Below are positions 22,170-34,103 of a stretch of DNA of 64,000 bases, piece after piece. Source of the stretch: Hysterangium stoloniferum (lineage: Eukaryota > Basidiomycota > Agaricomycetes > Hysterangiales > Hysterangiaceae); assembly GCA_015178975.1 (NCBI GenBank), contig WHVD01000013.1, forward strand, positions 372,001-436,000. The letters run 5' to 3'. Positions within the stretch are counted from its first letter, which is position 1; every line of letters starts with the position of its first letter. Below the pieces are notes generated by a model, which had not been told where the DNA came from, ran no database searches, and saw nothing but the letters and a program-made list of their open reading frames with translations. The position numbers were made by a program, and so were the translations under genes.

Positions 22170-24941
22170 CTATACTAGGTGTCGAAGAGCATCTGGGACG
22201 CCGCCCCAAGCTTCCTGTGAGGATCCCCCAAGGTCCAAAATGATGTTTCCCCATCGTTCCCTTTTTACTCTGAAGGATTCGGCTATTCTCGCCTGAGCCA
22301 AATCACTAGAATTCCTGTACAAGGAGTCGGCCCATCGTCTGTAGGCTTTCTCTCTGCAACGAACGACTGCGCAGACACTAACCGGTGGAGCAGAAATCCG
22401 CGTGAGAAGAGGAGCATTGGGGAGGGGAAACGAAGACGCGGGCAGCAGGGCAGGAATGCGTGGCTGCATGGTGGTCTCTGTGGGAGGCGTCAGGACGAGG
22501 GCCTCGAGTAAATCTACTAAGCCAGCAATAGAGAGGACATTCGCTGAGTCTGGGGGCAGACGGTGAAGCTCCACTATGATGTGCCGGAACATAGAGAGTT
22601 TAATCTCCTGTGCTGCTTGCGCAAAGTTCTTCCCCTCTGCGAGATCCTCAAAGGAGAGATAAAAATCCTCCATTATCTCCGACAACGGAGCCAGACCGCG
22701 ACAACCCTTAAGGCTCCCTTGAAGGACCGGTTGCTGAAGTACTGGCATGAGCTGTGATAGCACCCTTCTGACAGGAAACTGTTCGGAAGGGTAGTTGACA
22801 GCTACTCGCATCCAGAAAGTTGTGGATACGGGCTCAGTGAGGGGAAGCGGGCTGTTGAGGACGGGAATAGGGGATTGTTCTCGGAGAGGAGTGGTGGCTT
22901 TCTGCATCTCCTTCGCCTTTCTGCTTGCCATGGGATCGATGACGTCCGGTGTAGGGGGGTCCAAATCGACATCCATTCGCTCTGGTGGAAGGTCCTGGAT
23001 AGGGCTACCTGTTAAGAACTGAAAACTGACTAATGTCGGTGGCCGACAGGGACCGATCGGAAGGACTTGGCTTCAGCTTATGTGCTGCACCCTCGCAAAT
23101 ATCCGTAGGGTGTCCTTAAATTTCGGGCGGGCGAAGACTAATCCTAATGAGTACCTTTCGGCGTGATACCGATCGGAATTGAAGGACAGGTTGAGCGTCG
23201 GGCCAAGGGGTCGGGGCCAGGAGTGGGCGAGCGCACGCGAAGGCGGATGGGGGGATTCTTAGTATGAGACTGATACAGGCGTATGAGGGTATTCTGAGTC
23301 AATATTCTGATTGCCTCGTGACTACAACTACAGCGGGTTCATATACAAGTAACAGGCGTCTGGAAAATACTAATGGGGAGAAGGGCAGAACACGGTATTA
23401 ACAATAAGCTTGACTAGGAACGGGAAGTTTATGATTAGTTCGGAGGCCGATGATAACCGAGAGCGGGATTACGATAAAAGGAAATAGTTCAAGGACTACA
23501 AATATAGCTAGACATATGCGAAACATAAGATTGGACGGATCAACATAATAAAGGGGACGTATCAAAGTTTGACCAGACAATACGAGTTATTTTGACGTGG
23601 GCGTAAACGGAGTTTGATCTTCGCGAAACATTCGTCAGCTTCGGGGCCGATGGTTTCCGAGAGGATGACTTGAAACGTTGACAAGTGGCGATAACCTCGG
23701 GACCGATAGGGTTGCGACACGGTCATAACACTACCCAAGGACACGCAATATGAATACGGAGAGTCAGGAGGGATATCTGGTGACGGCGGAAGTTGGGTCG
23801 GTACCGGTATAGCTTTCGGGGAGGGAGAGAGACGAGGCGCCAGAATCGGGGAAGGTTCACGTTGGGCTGAGGGAGTGTGTGCCGGGTGAAGGATGGGAGG
23901 GGGCCTCGACATCCTAAGTGAGGTTGGGACCGGTACAGCTTTTGAAGAGGGAGGTAAATGAGGCATTAGAATCGGGGCTGAGGGAGTGTTTGTAGGGTGA
24001 ATGATGGGAAGGGGCCTCGACGTTGGCAAAAGATGTGGGACCGGAATCGTGGAAGGTTCGCATTCCAGTGACTGTTGACTAGGGCGGTGACCCCTCCATA
24101 CTCTGGATGACGGTCTCCGTGTTTGTCTTTGGTTGGGGTCGCTGGTTACGAAGCGAACTTTAGACAGGAGAAGGAACCCTTCATGGCAATCCTCTCCCAG
24201 AGATCGGATGCTATACACACCATTCCTGTTCTCGTCTTCCTCCTCATCCTCATCCGAGGAAAAATCAATTGGTCCCCTACGGTATTCTTTTTCTCGTTGG
24301 GGCAATGTTTGACCGTCCCCTCGGGTAAGAACTATTTGTTGCAACTTAATGCGTCGAAGTAGCTCCCAGTTGTAAAAGATGGTACCCTCCTTCTCCTTCC
24401 AGCTCTTGGTTCCCGTCGTCCTAATGCAAGGTGTCCCACCCTCACTATCATCAGTCTCAGCGAAGTCGGCCCATTTCTCTCCCGTGGGGGGAAGGATCGG
24501 CGCGGAAGCTCTGTTTCCAAATTGCACTCTGTACTCACGCTGCTGCCGCTTGGAGGGGACTCCTTCTCTTGCTCCCCTCGCCTCCTGTTGACTTCTATAC
24601 TCAGCACGCCTTTCTCTTTTGCGGGTGAGCCTCCTTGCGTTGTGTTCTTCCATAAACATTTCCTGCTTCCGCATGATAGCAGCGACTTCCTCAGATGACG
24701 GTCTGACAGAGGGGCCTAACGGCTTGCTCCAATCCGTACCGGTATTTCCCCCCGGCTCATCACCAAAGGAGAAAGTCGACAGGGGGGTTGATTCTTGGGT
24801 ACCCCAATTGCTCTCGACATTGTCTGTACGAGGCACACGGGTGATGAATCCCCCGCCGGTCGTGGATGTACTGGCTGTCGGGGCTTGCGGGACCTTTTTG
24901 AACTTAAAGAGGACTTGCTTGTTTTGTTGGAAAGGGAGCAT
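22170..24941 (-). CDS. ORF3 of element E, copy 1 (unknown function; split by LTR-C)
   Basis: Minus-strand ORF between pol and the 3' LTR, about 690 residues once solo LTR-C (23010-23730) and one CTACC duplication are removed; the frame then runs through. Regions: start MLPFQQNKQVLFKFKK; a Gly/Ser/Thr-rich part; a basic helical region (EEHNARRLTRKRERRAEYRSQ is the area, about 24,620-24,670); an acidic patch SSDEDEEEDE; a long Pro/Ser-rich stretch with repeated SPILAPRLSPSP-like units; and a folded-looking C-terminal domain (ISTTF/VSTTFWMRVAVNYPSEQFPV, SFEDLAEGKNFAQAAQ, AESFRVKRERWGNIILDLGG). No membrane segment or signal peptide is seen, so it is not env-like. It is conserved in copy 2. I recognise no family. 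Confidence 0.7.
23010..23730 (-). mobile_element. Solo LTR, family C, in ORF3
   Basis: 721 bp, TGTTAAGAACTG...CGGTCATAACA, the reverse complement of the LTRs of element C, with duplication CTACC at 23005-23009 and 23731-23735. ORF3 is continuous across it. Confidence 0.93.
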
Positions 24942-25045
24942 TATAGCACGATAAAGTGGTGAAGTTGAAGATAGAGGGAAGGGCTGTAGATAGGTGAAGG
25001 ACGTGGTGTGAAAGATAAAGAAAATTTATGCGAATTTACGTGTAC

Positions 25046-25062
25046 TTTTTTTATATATATTG
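25046..25062 (-). promoter_or_regulatory. TATA box upstream of ORF3 (copy 1)
   Basis: On the minus strand, AATATATATAAAAAAAG lies about 110 bp before the ORF3 ATG and is followed by a pyrimidine-rich leader. The same TATA, spacing and leader occur before ORF3 in copy 2 (34345-34360). The region between the pol stop and ORF3 is thus a likely separate promoter. Confidence 0.6.
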
Positions 25063-25287
25063 AATTGAAACTCCGCTCGGTTGGTCGTTAAATAAAATTC
25101 ATTAATTGTGGCCGGGTTTTGGGGAAATGTGTCCGCCGCCAATTAGTGGTTGTCCCAATCGACCGGAGGGATAGAAAAATGAAAGAGAATAAAAGCCAAT
25201 GAGATGGCTCACTGAATAACTGAGATATTTCTGAAAGGAAGTTACGAAAGAGATGGAATAGATGATTCCTTGAGCGCATATATCCCG

Positions 25288-28200
25288 TTACATGTTGAAC
25301 AGTGCCTTGTACGCCCTCAGAAGTGCCGGAGCATTTCTGAGGTCAGTGCTGCTTAACCACAAATCCTCTTCAGGTCCATAACCTTTCCAGCGCACCCTAA
25401 ATAGCAGATGATTTCACTGTTTCCTATGTCCAACTGTAAAGGGTATGCATATATGCATAATTGGACTAAGGAATAATAGTTGGATTATAGTCCTTTATTA
25501 TTTATATTTTATTTTCTTTCTTTATATTCTTTCTATATTTCGAGCACACCTTTATTTTGTAGTTCAAAGCTTTGTGTATACGTATGGGCGCTCTTGGCGC
25601 CAAAAGGATAGACAACTTTTACCCAGCAGACACCACCTCGTAAATGACCCAGACGTCGAATAGCGAGAGGTGTCAAGGGTAACGTCTCAACTACCTTTAA
25701 AGGTAGTATTCTCTTGCATACTAACGTACTTTGGACTCGAACCGCGAAGGTCGAGTTCCAATCTAAGGTCTTTGCGCTAGTCGACATTATAGTCAACTCG
25801 CGCTATTATTTCTTTACTCTAGATATTCAGCTTCGCATTGATTATCTATTTTACATCTAGCTACGAGTTATACCGTGAAGGTCAACTCTTTCATTCTTTC
25901 ATTCTAGCCATCAAGAGCAACTGTACAGTTGCTCTTGTGACGCATAGCGTGTCTTCTTACTAGTACAGCTTGTCTAGTAATCTACGGTATTGTACTGTAC
26001 GGTCAATACCTGCTAATAGTAGTTGAATAAACACTATTCTTCGTATATCGAATGGTCAGAATCTATCGACTCTTCACACCAACAATAGCTTCGACTTCAT
26101 ATTCTTCATGATCTGATTTCAACTCTCTTAGGTTCTCAAGTTGGGGTCTTGGACCTAGCTTGGAAGGAGAGGGTTGATATTTCCGCAGATGATCCCGATT
26201 AATGACTGGATGCATCGGATACTCTGGGGGGATCTTAAGCCTAAATACTTGAGAGTTCAATTTCTCAAGGACCTCAAATGGTCCAATCCGTCTTTGTATT
26301 AGTTTCTTCCCCGTTCCCTTGACTTCCACCAGTTCGAGGGAGTGGGGGTTCACCAATACAAAGTCTCCCTCAGAGATATCTTCTACAGGTCTTTGCTTCT
26401 TGTTATACGCTCGTGCTTGAATCTCTTGGGCTCGAGCGATTGAATCCCGCGCCATCTGCCGATGATTTTCTAGCTCAAGGATCCATTGGTCGGCCATAGG
26501 GCTGTCTGATAGTTCTCTAGGAACTAGGGGTTCGTCACCTCCTAGGACTCGAGACATTCCTCTTGGAAGGTATCCCATTAATAAGAAGGCTGGGGCGTAG
26601 TTTGTGGAACTGTGAACAGTCGAGTTGTATGCGTGAACAACTACCTCAATCCACTGGGACCAGCTTTCCTTAGCAGAGGCACAATAGGCTCGAAGCATCT
26701 GTTCTATGGTCGCATTCATATTCTCTGTTTGCCCATCCATTTGAGGATGATGAGCCGAAGATACCGCAAGGGTGGTACCATAGATCTTACAGACTTCCCG
26801 CCAAAACCTGCAGGTCCATCTCTTATCCCAGTCACAGATTATTCGAGAGGGCAGTCCAAAGGGGCTTGCTACCTGTCTGACAAATATTCATGCGAATCCT
26901 TCAGCCGTAAGGTTTGAAAAGGTAGGTATTGTAATAGCGTAACGCGTCAATTTATCAACGGCAACGAAGACTGCGGAATACGAATCCTTTCCTGAATCAG
27001 GTAGTCCAGTGATTAAGTCCATAGAAACTACCTCGAATGGCCTAAAAGGTACGTCAGCCGGTCTGAGGGCTCCTTGACGAGCGGTGCGATCGACTTTGGT
27101 TTTTTGGCAGATGTCGCAGGTACGCGCGTACGACACGCAATCTTGTAGCATTCTTGGCCAAAAGAACCGGTCTTTCATCAGGTTGAACAACTGCTGGCCT
27201 CCGCGTGTGCTCCCTCAAAAGGGTTATCATGTACCAACCTTAGAATCGAGTTAATCATAGTTCTGGGTACACAGACTCGACTTTTCCAGTCCGAGTCGCG
27301 AAAGTACAGGAGTCGGTTTGCTCCCACGAAGTAGTGAGAAGGAGTAACAACCGCGTTGGGTGAAGGGGTATCTAGAGCGTAGAGATTCCTGAAAACGGGG
27401 TCCTTTGAATAACCCTCTAGAAATTTCTTTATATATCCCTCCTCGATGCTGATTAGTAGCTGAGGATGACGCAATGCGAAGTCAGACTCGTCTTCCTGGT
27501 CGTTCCTTATTGCGTTATGAGAATCCCATTCTGACTGTTGGACCTTTTGAGTTACTCCAAAAGGTTCCATAGAATCGAGTATGGTAGAGAAGACCGCCTT
27601 CTTAGCGGGTTCGTCCTTCCATAGTTTTTCCTCAGTACTCTTGTCCAGAGAGGTCGAGGTGATAGCCTGCAAATCATCTCTAATAGGGCTCACGAAGGCT
27701 GGTACCCGAGGGAGTCTGGACAGTGGATCCACGTTGCTGTGAACTCTCCCTGCTCGATGCAAAATCTCGAGACCTGGAAATGCAGCGTATATCGCCCCCC
27801 ATGCGGCTAGTCGACGATTAGTGTTCTTGTAAGATCTAGCCCATTGCAGAGCTGCATGGTCCGTAATGAGCAGAACATGTTCACCTTCAATGAAAGGTTG
27901 AAAGTGGACTAGTCCCTTCTTTGCTGCTAATGCTTCCCGTTCAGTAGCAGAATAGTTACGCTCAGCACTTTTCAGTGTGCAACTCCAATATGCAATGACT
28001 CGTTCAACAGTAACTTCGGTCGCCTCAAAAGTGGATCCCCACGAATCCGACCACTCAATCTCGGGCTGTTTGGTTTTGTACCGATGAACAAAGGATGGCA
28101 CGTCCTGCGCACGGTCAAAAGCCAACTTGGCTTGGGCATAGATTTTAGTGTCCACTAAGTCTCCTAAAGCCATCTTCTGGACTTGTTGGAGGCAACAACC

Positions 28201-29264
28201 CAAGGCAAAATCTGAAGCGTCCGTATACAATCGGTAGGGCATCCCACTAACTGGATGTCCCAGCACTGGAGCTGATCCTAATGCAGTTTTAACATCCTCA
28301 TAAGCTCGGACATGTTCAGCAGTCCACGTCCAAGGTGTTCCCTTTTTTAGGAGCGAGAATAAAGGGGACACCATCCATGAATAGAATGGTATATATGCTG
28401 AAAGTAAAGGACCATTCCAAGGAACCGTTGTAGATCAGAAACCTTAGTGGGTGGGGCCAATTCCAATATAGCGCGAAATTTTTCTTGGTGGGTTGAAAAA
28501 CCCAACCTAGATACTTTATGACCCAATAACAATATCGAATTATATCCGATAAAACATTTCTTGGGAGAGAGAGTGATACCGGCCAAAGCGATAGCGCCAA
28601 GCACCTGATTCAGGTGAAGCAAATGATCATCCCAGTTCTTAGAGAATATGACTATGTCATTGATGTAGACTAAACAAAAAATCCACAAGTAGGGTGCTAA
28701 AACTGTTTGCATGACGCGCCGAAATGTGGAGGGGCCGTTTCTGAGCCCAAATCGCATCCTTTTAAATTGCCACAGCCCTCTATGGGATCTAAAGGCTGTT
28801 TTGGGCTTATCGTCCTCCAACATTTCTAATTGAGTAAACCCGGCTAGCGCATCGAAAGAAGAAAGAACATTTGACCCCGACAGCACCTGCATAATCTCCG
28901 ATTGACGTGGTAAAGGGAATTTGTCTGGAACAGTGAGATGATTAAGTTTCCGATAGTCGATGACCACCCGCGGTTTACCATTGCGATATACTACAAAGGC
29001 TGGCGCTCCCCAGGGGCTTTTAGATGGCTCAATGACACCCTGTTCGAACCAGGTATCCATTTGCTCGTCTATAACTCTCCTATTGGCAGGGGACGAAGGG
29101 AACATAGGCATGGATATGGGCTGGGCTCCCTCTTTCAAGGGGACAGGGACTCTACATTCCACTTGCCCTAACCGTCTGTCGACTCTGAAAGCCTTAATGT
29201 TCTCAGTCAAAACTGATCTGAGACGTGGCAGGACCTCCATTGGTATAGTGGACGGGTGTCTCAC
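25288..29264 (-). pseudogene. Pol of element E copy 1
   Basis: Minus strand. Reverse transcriptase from 29264 (EPSKSPWGAPAFVV, VIDYRKLNHLT, SFDALAGFTQLEM). The catalytic box reads YIND rather than YxDD: the first Asp is replaced by Asn. RNase H follows (YTDASDFALGCCL, ERNYSATEREALA), with extra residues after the first motif. Then come the zinc finger and integrase (CDICQKTKVDRTARQG, MDLITGLPDSGKDSYSAVFVAVDKLT, DGQTENMNATIEQMLR) and a chromodomain (LLFRVRWKGYGPEED). Solo LTR-E splits the chromodomain at 25435-26078. Frames change near 28,350 and 27,180. No protease is seen upstream: gag runs into the reverse transcriptase near 29,255, which implies a deletion. Confidence 0.88.
25435..26078 (+). 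mobile_element. Solo LTR, family E, in copy 1 pol
   Basis: 644 bp, TGTAAAGGGTATGC...GACTCTTCACA, with duplication CCAAC at 25430-25434 and 26079-26083. It lies in the opposite orientation to its host and sits between EVEAIVG and the chromodomain. Copy 2 shows the uninterrupted sequence at 33,950-33,990. Confidence 0.93.
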
Positions 29265-31483
29265 GATCGTGACCAGCCTGTCGAAATTTCATAGCTTCCC
29301 ATTCTAAGGCTAAGGATTCACGCCAACAAGTTCCAAGCAATCCTTCGACGATACCCCAAAGAAATGACCCATGAGATTGACTGAATTCAGTACGATGCTC
29401 ATGGTCTAAGGTGCTCCACCAGACCTTAGGGTGCCCCTTGAGTCGTCTTGGCAGAGCAACTCCTAAGATCGCACTCATAGAGTCTGATATCTCCGCGAGA
29501 CTCATGATGTCCATGATATAGTCCAGGGCCTCAGATTGCGCTCCGTCGTATTCAGGGAGATCAGACCATTTGATCTTAAGGTCGTTGGTGTTAAGAGTGA
29601 CCTTCTTGTCCTTAGGTAAGGCATCAATAAGCGCGCTAGCTCGAGATCACATCGGAGTTCGAAAAGGGGTATTAGGCACTCCATTGTGGCGCTCCCCACG
29701 TCCTGAGTTCCCTCCCCGGTCTGAAGTATTCGAACTCCCGGATGAATCGCTAGGGGGTCCTCCTGATGGCAAGAAAGGGTTTGAAGTGATCGGTAGAGAA
29801 TGGTGGGGACAGGTGTTCTATCACCTGCGTCCTCAAGTCCAGTGGAAAATCCTCCAATATTACGGGACGGTTGAGAGAATGCAGGAAACGAGTATCAGGG
29901 GACCCGTTTAAGTTGCGAACGAACGAATTGGTCGTGGAGATGGGCGAATCAGGGACCTGGATCGAGTCGTTATAGGGGAGGAGTACCTCTAAAACCATCT
30001 TATCAAGTCTTCTTTGGTTTCGCTTCAACCGACCCCTTAAAGTGAGGTATGCCAGCGATAGATTTGGCGTGACTCCATTGAGAGACTCCTCCAACATACG
30101 GATGTACATGTACTGGTAGTCAACCTTAGGCACAACATGATCTCCGCTAAGCAGGACATGCAGGATCTGCAACACATCATCATGCGTACGAAGTGCTTCA
30201 AGGAACAAAGAAAACACCTCCCGCTTGAGAATTCTTCTTCCTCCTTCCATAGTGGTCGTCACCTCATTCGACCATTCAGGAATCGATTGGGTCAAATCCT
30301 CAAGGTTCCCTGGTCGCGTGAATAAATCCTGTGCCGATAAAATCGCTTGATAACGCCCTAACCAGACTGCTACAGTCTCCGGTAAAATAGGGTAATCCAT
30401 GCTGTACTCCTCCACAAAGGGGGTAACCTGATCCTCGGGGATTCGATCGGTGTAGTACATATCCCATTTGTAGTCGATGGGCTGGGCGTTGTTACGACCC
30501 GTTCCCGGATGTTTCAATATCCGACTTCCGGTCTCCCATTCCCGACTTCCGATCCCCGACTTCCGACTTTGACCTCCGACTACGGAACATCATAGTTACC
30601 GTATCATCCGCGTTCTTCGTTTGTTCTGCATTTGGTAATTTGTCCGTTGACAAGTATTCACTCGTTTGTTGTTGTATTCCCGTCTTGGAATATTGTCTTC
30701 CTAATATGTCTTATTGTATTTCCGTTTTAAGAACACTTCCGTTTCCGTCTTATTATGGTCTCAGTTTGTAGTACAATAACGAGTAGACTTATATTAGTTT
30801 CCGCGAATTTGTACTTTACTTTAGATCTGATATCGACTTAGTTTCTTATTCCTCCTTCCGTCTTTCTGTACGCTCGATATTCGGAACTCTTCGGAACTCT
30901 GAATATCCATATCTTCCGTCGTTAGTTCACTTCCGAAATTAAGGACATTGAGTGTTTGCGTAGAGGCGCAGCACATAAGCTGAAGCCGACGTCCTGACCC
31001 TATCGACGAGTTTCCGGCTTCCCGGTGACTTCCCGATAGTTCCGGAATAAGTTCCCGACACGGCACTTAACAGGCGTAAACCATATGACCTCCGAGGAAC
31101 TGCTTAAGGATGACCTGTCTCGGAGGGAATCTGAGAACAGGCGTGGGTGCTCGATTAGGCTCAACGTTAGCTCCAGGAGTGTCCAACTGCTCGAGTGATG
31201 AGCATTCCTCAGGTGGATCGGGGGGGATGTTCGTTGACGATCCAGCTACTACTCCGGGGGAATCCTCTGGAGGAGCTGATCCTTGAGGAAGCTGGGGAAT
31301 GTTCGTAGACGATCCAGCTACTACTCTGGGGGAATCCTCCGGAGGAGCTGATCCTTGAAAAGTCGACGAAGACTTCCTCAGGGTGACGTTACGGGGTGGT
31401 TCTAGGTTAGAAGATTTTTGACGAGGCATGGAGCTACTCGGCGTTGATGAAGGCCTAGGTGTTTGATTCTTGCCTGTAGTCAT
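29255..31483 (-). pseudogene. Gag-like ORF of element E copy 1 (split by LTR-B)
   Basis: Minus strand. The ATG at 31483 begins a Ser/Pro-rich N-terminus with two copies of a GSAPPEDSP..VAGSSTNIP unit. After solo LTR-B (30490-31072) the frame continues as a helical region (PETVAVWLGRYQAILSAQDL; HVLLSGDHVVPKVDYQYMYIRMLEE). A frameshift near 29,770 and a TGA at 29647-29649 follow. A capsid-like segment (LPEYDGAQSEALDYIMDIM; WESLALEWEAMKFRQAG area) ends near 29,255, where it abuts the reverse transcriptase. A zinc knuckle and protease are missing, probably deleted. Assignment as gag is by position and general resemblance. Confidence 0.65.
30490..31072 (+). mobile_element. Solo LTR, family B, in element E gag
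   Basis: 583 bp, TGTTACGACCCG...GGCACTTAACA, with duplication GGCGT at 30485-30489 and 31073-31077. It is nearly identical to 35979-36562 and reverse-complementary to 883-1445. Confidence 0.93.
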
Positions 31484-31559
31484 TCGCGTGTTCAGGTCTT
31501 AGTAGTCAAATAATAAGTTTTTCCTCGTAGGAAAAGAACAGTCCAGCTCGGATCACCAC

Positions 31560-33264
31560 TGTGAAGAGTCGATAGATTCTGACCGTTCGATATACGAAAA
31601 ATAGTGTTTATTCAACTACTATTAGCAGGTATTGACCGTACAGTACAATACCATAGATTATTAGACAAGCAGTACTAGTAAGAAGACACGCTACGCGTCA
31701 CAAGAGCAACTGTACAGTTGCTCTTGATGGCTAGAATGAAAGAATGAAAGAGTTGACCTTCACGGTACAACTCGTAGCTAGATGTAAAATAGATAATCAA
31801 CACGAAGCTGAATATCTAGAGTAAAGAAATAATAGCGCGAGTCGACTATAATTGTTAAGTTCCCGAACAAAGCTCCACGGATATTCCCGTGGAGGTTTCC
31901 GGTAACTATTCCGAACACACACTTGCTTCCGGGAAATAGTCCCACGGAGTCCCCGGGCAATAGGTCCCGGGAAAGTTCCGGGGATTATTAGTACAAGGAA
32001 CGGTGATATCAGAATAATTACCAGAAAGTCTGGTGATACGACTGAGATGGACTTGGCTTCAGCTTATAGGCTGCGCCCTCGTACACTCATTCGGGTGTCC
32101 ATATTTCGAGCTGACAGAATGCATACAGGAAGGTATAGATTCCGGAGTTCCCGTGGGAGTTCCGGGAATCGAGTGTGCAGACAGACAAGAGGACTAGAGA
32201 CTGTTCAAAGATCAAACTTGTTCGGGGGAAAACTAGTTTGAGATTGAAACTGGATTCTAAGTACATGAATATAGCAGACTTATATAGACTGTGAAATGTA
32301 ATAATACCAAATCCGGTATCAATGAGAGGCAGAACTATTAAACATAAAACAAAACAGGTAAATACTAAACTGGGAATTAGGGACGGAACGGAACGGGAGC
32401 GGAGAACGAATCATGACAGATCATTTAACCATAACTGGAGCGGGGCTCAGTTAGAGGGGTTCCGGAAGTCCGGTCGGAGTCCGGTGACTTGGTGCACAAG
32501 ATAGTGTCGGGTATAGACAGGCTTGATGTGCAGGAGGTCCGGTGGAGTCCGGTGGGTTTTCCAATGACTGGTGTGTGAGACGCAGAGACAGATAACAGGA
32601 GCGGGGTTCTATGCTCTGTTAGAGGGGGTTCCAGGAGTCCGGTCGGAGTCCGGTGACTGGTACATAAGACACAGAGTGTCGGGTGTACATAGAGTGGAGT
32701 CCGGAGTCCGGTGGAGTCCGAGGACTGGTGTATGAGACACAGAGGGTTAGGTGCAGACAGGTGGGGTGCGTACAGAGAGTCAGGCATAAACAAGTTGACA
32801 TGTGGGCTCCCGTGGGAACTCCGGTTGTTACTATACAATATAGAGGGTCGGGAGCATGTCGGATGGGGTCCGGGGGCCCGGAGGCCGGCGGGTTGTCCGG
32901 TTCCTGACAATAATGTCGACTAGCACAAAGACCTTAGATTGGAACTCGACCTTCACGGTTCGAGTCCAAAGTACATTAGTATGCAAGAGAATACTACCTT
33001 TAAAGGTAGTTGAGACATTACCCTTGACACCTCTCGCTATTCGACGTCTGGGTCGTTTACGAGGTGGTGTCTGCTGGGTAAAAGTGTCTATCGTTTTGGC
33101 GCCAAGAGCGCCCATACGTATACACAAAGCTTCAAACTACAAAATAAAGGTATGCTCGAAATATAGAAAGAATATAAAGAAAGAAAATAAAAGATAAATA
33201 ATAAAGTACTATAATCCAACTATTATTCCTTAGTCCAATTATGCATATATACATACCCTTTACA
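31560..33264 (-). repeat. 5' LTR of element E copy 1, interrupted by LTR-F
   Basis: Family-E LTR (TGTGAAGAGTCG...ACCCTTTACA on plus), same orientation as 21502-22144. LTR-F plus its duplication occupy 31853-32914, leaving about 643 bp of LTR. The 26-bp palindrome is present at 31701-31726. Directly to the right begins the truncated integrase of copy 2. Differences from the other LTR seen by eye are nearly all transitions. Confidence 0.88.
31853..32909. mobile_element. Solo LTR, family F
   Basis: 1057 bp, TGTTAAGTTCCCG...GTTCCTGACA, with duplication ATAAT at 31848-31852 and 32910-32914. The only copy in the window. It contains the shared core ACTTGGCTTCAGCTTAT...CTGCGCCCTCG near 32,051. Its second half (about 32,440-32,900) is rich in imperfect repeats built on GGAGTCCGGT, with spaced GTGTATGAGACACAGAG-like blocks. 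Open frames over the repeats are not considered genes. Confidence 0.9.
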
Positions 33265-34103
33265 CTACCCTCGCGGTATCTTCAGCTCATCATCCCCAGA
33301 CGGATGGACAAACGGAGAATATGAATGCGACCATAGAACAGATGCTTCGAGCCTATTGTGCTTCTGCTAAGGAGAGCTGGTCCCAATGGATTGAAGTGGT
33401 TGTCCACACGTACAACTCAACCGTTCACAGTTCCATGAACTACGCTCCGGCCTTCTTATTAATGGGATATCTCCCGAGAGGAATGTCTCGAGTTCTAGGA
33501 GGTGACAAACCCCTAGTTCCTAGAGAACTATCAGATAGCCCTATGGCTGATCAATGGATTCTCGAACTAGAAAATCATCAGCAGATGGCACGAGATTCGA
33601 TCGCTCGAGCTCAGGAGATTCAAGCACGAGCGTATAACAAGAAGCAAAGACCTGTAGAAGATATCTCCGAGGGAGACCTCGTATTGGTAAACCCCCACTC
33701 CCTCGAACTGGTGGAAGTCAAGGGAACTGGGAAGAAATTAATACAAAGACGGATAGGACCATTTGAGGTGCTTGAGAAACTGAACCCTCAAGTATTTAGG
33801 CTTAAGATCCCCTCGGAGTATCCGATGCATCCAGTCATTAACCGGGACCATCTCCGAAAATATCAACCCTCTCCTCCCAATCTCGGTCCAAGACCCCAAC
33901 TTGAGAACCTAAGAGAGTTGAAACCAGATCATGAAGAATATGAGGTCGAAGCTATCGTTGGGCACAGAAAACAGCGAAATCGCCTGCTATTTAGGGTATG
34001 CTGGAAAGGTTATGGACCTGAGGAGGATTCGTGGCTAAACAGTACTAACCTCAGAAACACTCCGGCACTTCTGAGGGCGTACAAGGCGCTGTTCAAAATA
34101 TAA
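33265..34103 (+). pseudogene. Integrase C-terminus and chromodomain, element E copy 2
   Basis: Open frame from the integrase motif DGQTENMNATIEQMLRAYC through the GPFEVLEKL box and a chromodomain (HRKQRNRLLFRVCWKGYGPEEDSW) to a stop at 34103. It lacks the first two catalytic Asp residues of integrase because of the truncation at 33265. It gives the intact form of the junction that is split by a solo LTR in copy 1. Confidence 0.88.

Larger units (their letters stand above)
21502..33264 (-). mobile_element. Ty3/gypsy element E, copy 1 (with third ORF)
   Basis: Minus-strand retrotransposon bounded by family-E LTRs in the same orientation (21502-22144 as 3' LTR; 31560-33264 as 5' LTR, itself interrupted). 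Order along its coding strand: gag, reverse transcriptase, RNase H, integrase, chromodomain, an intergenic promoter-like stretch, ORF3, polypurine tract, 3' LTR. Solo LTRs have landed in it four times: B in gag (30490-31072), E in the chromodomain (25435-26078), C in ORF3 (23010-23730) and F in the 5' LTR (31853-32909). The outer flanks (AAAAC and CTACC) do not match, so the element sits at a rearranged junction. Confidence 0.88.

Noticed and set aside
22145..25290. ORF3 of element E as an envelope gene of an errantivirus-like element
   Set aside because: No signal peptide, transmembrane segment or cleavage site is visible, so only the position is env-like.
32425..32910. 161-residue minus-strand ORF rich in Thr, Pro and Ser
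   Set aside because: It covers the imperfect GGAGTCCGGT repeats of LTR-F and reflects the repeat composition.
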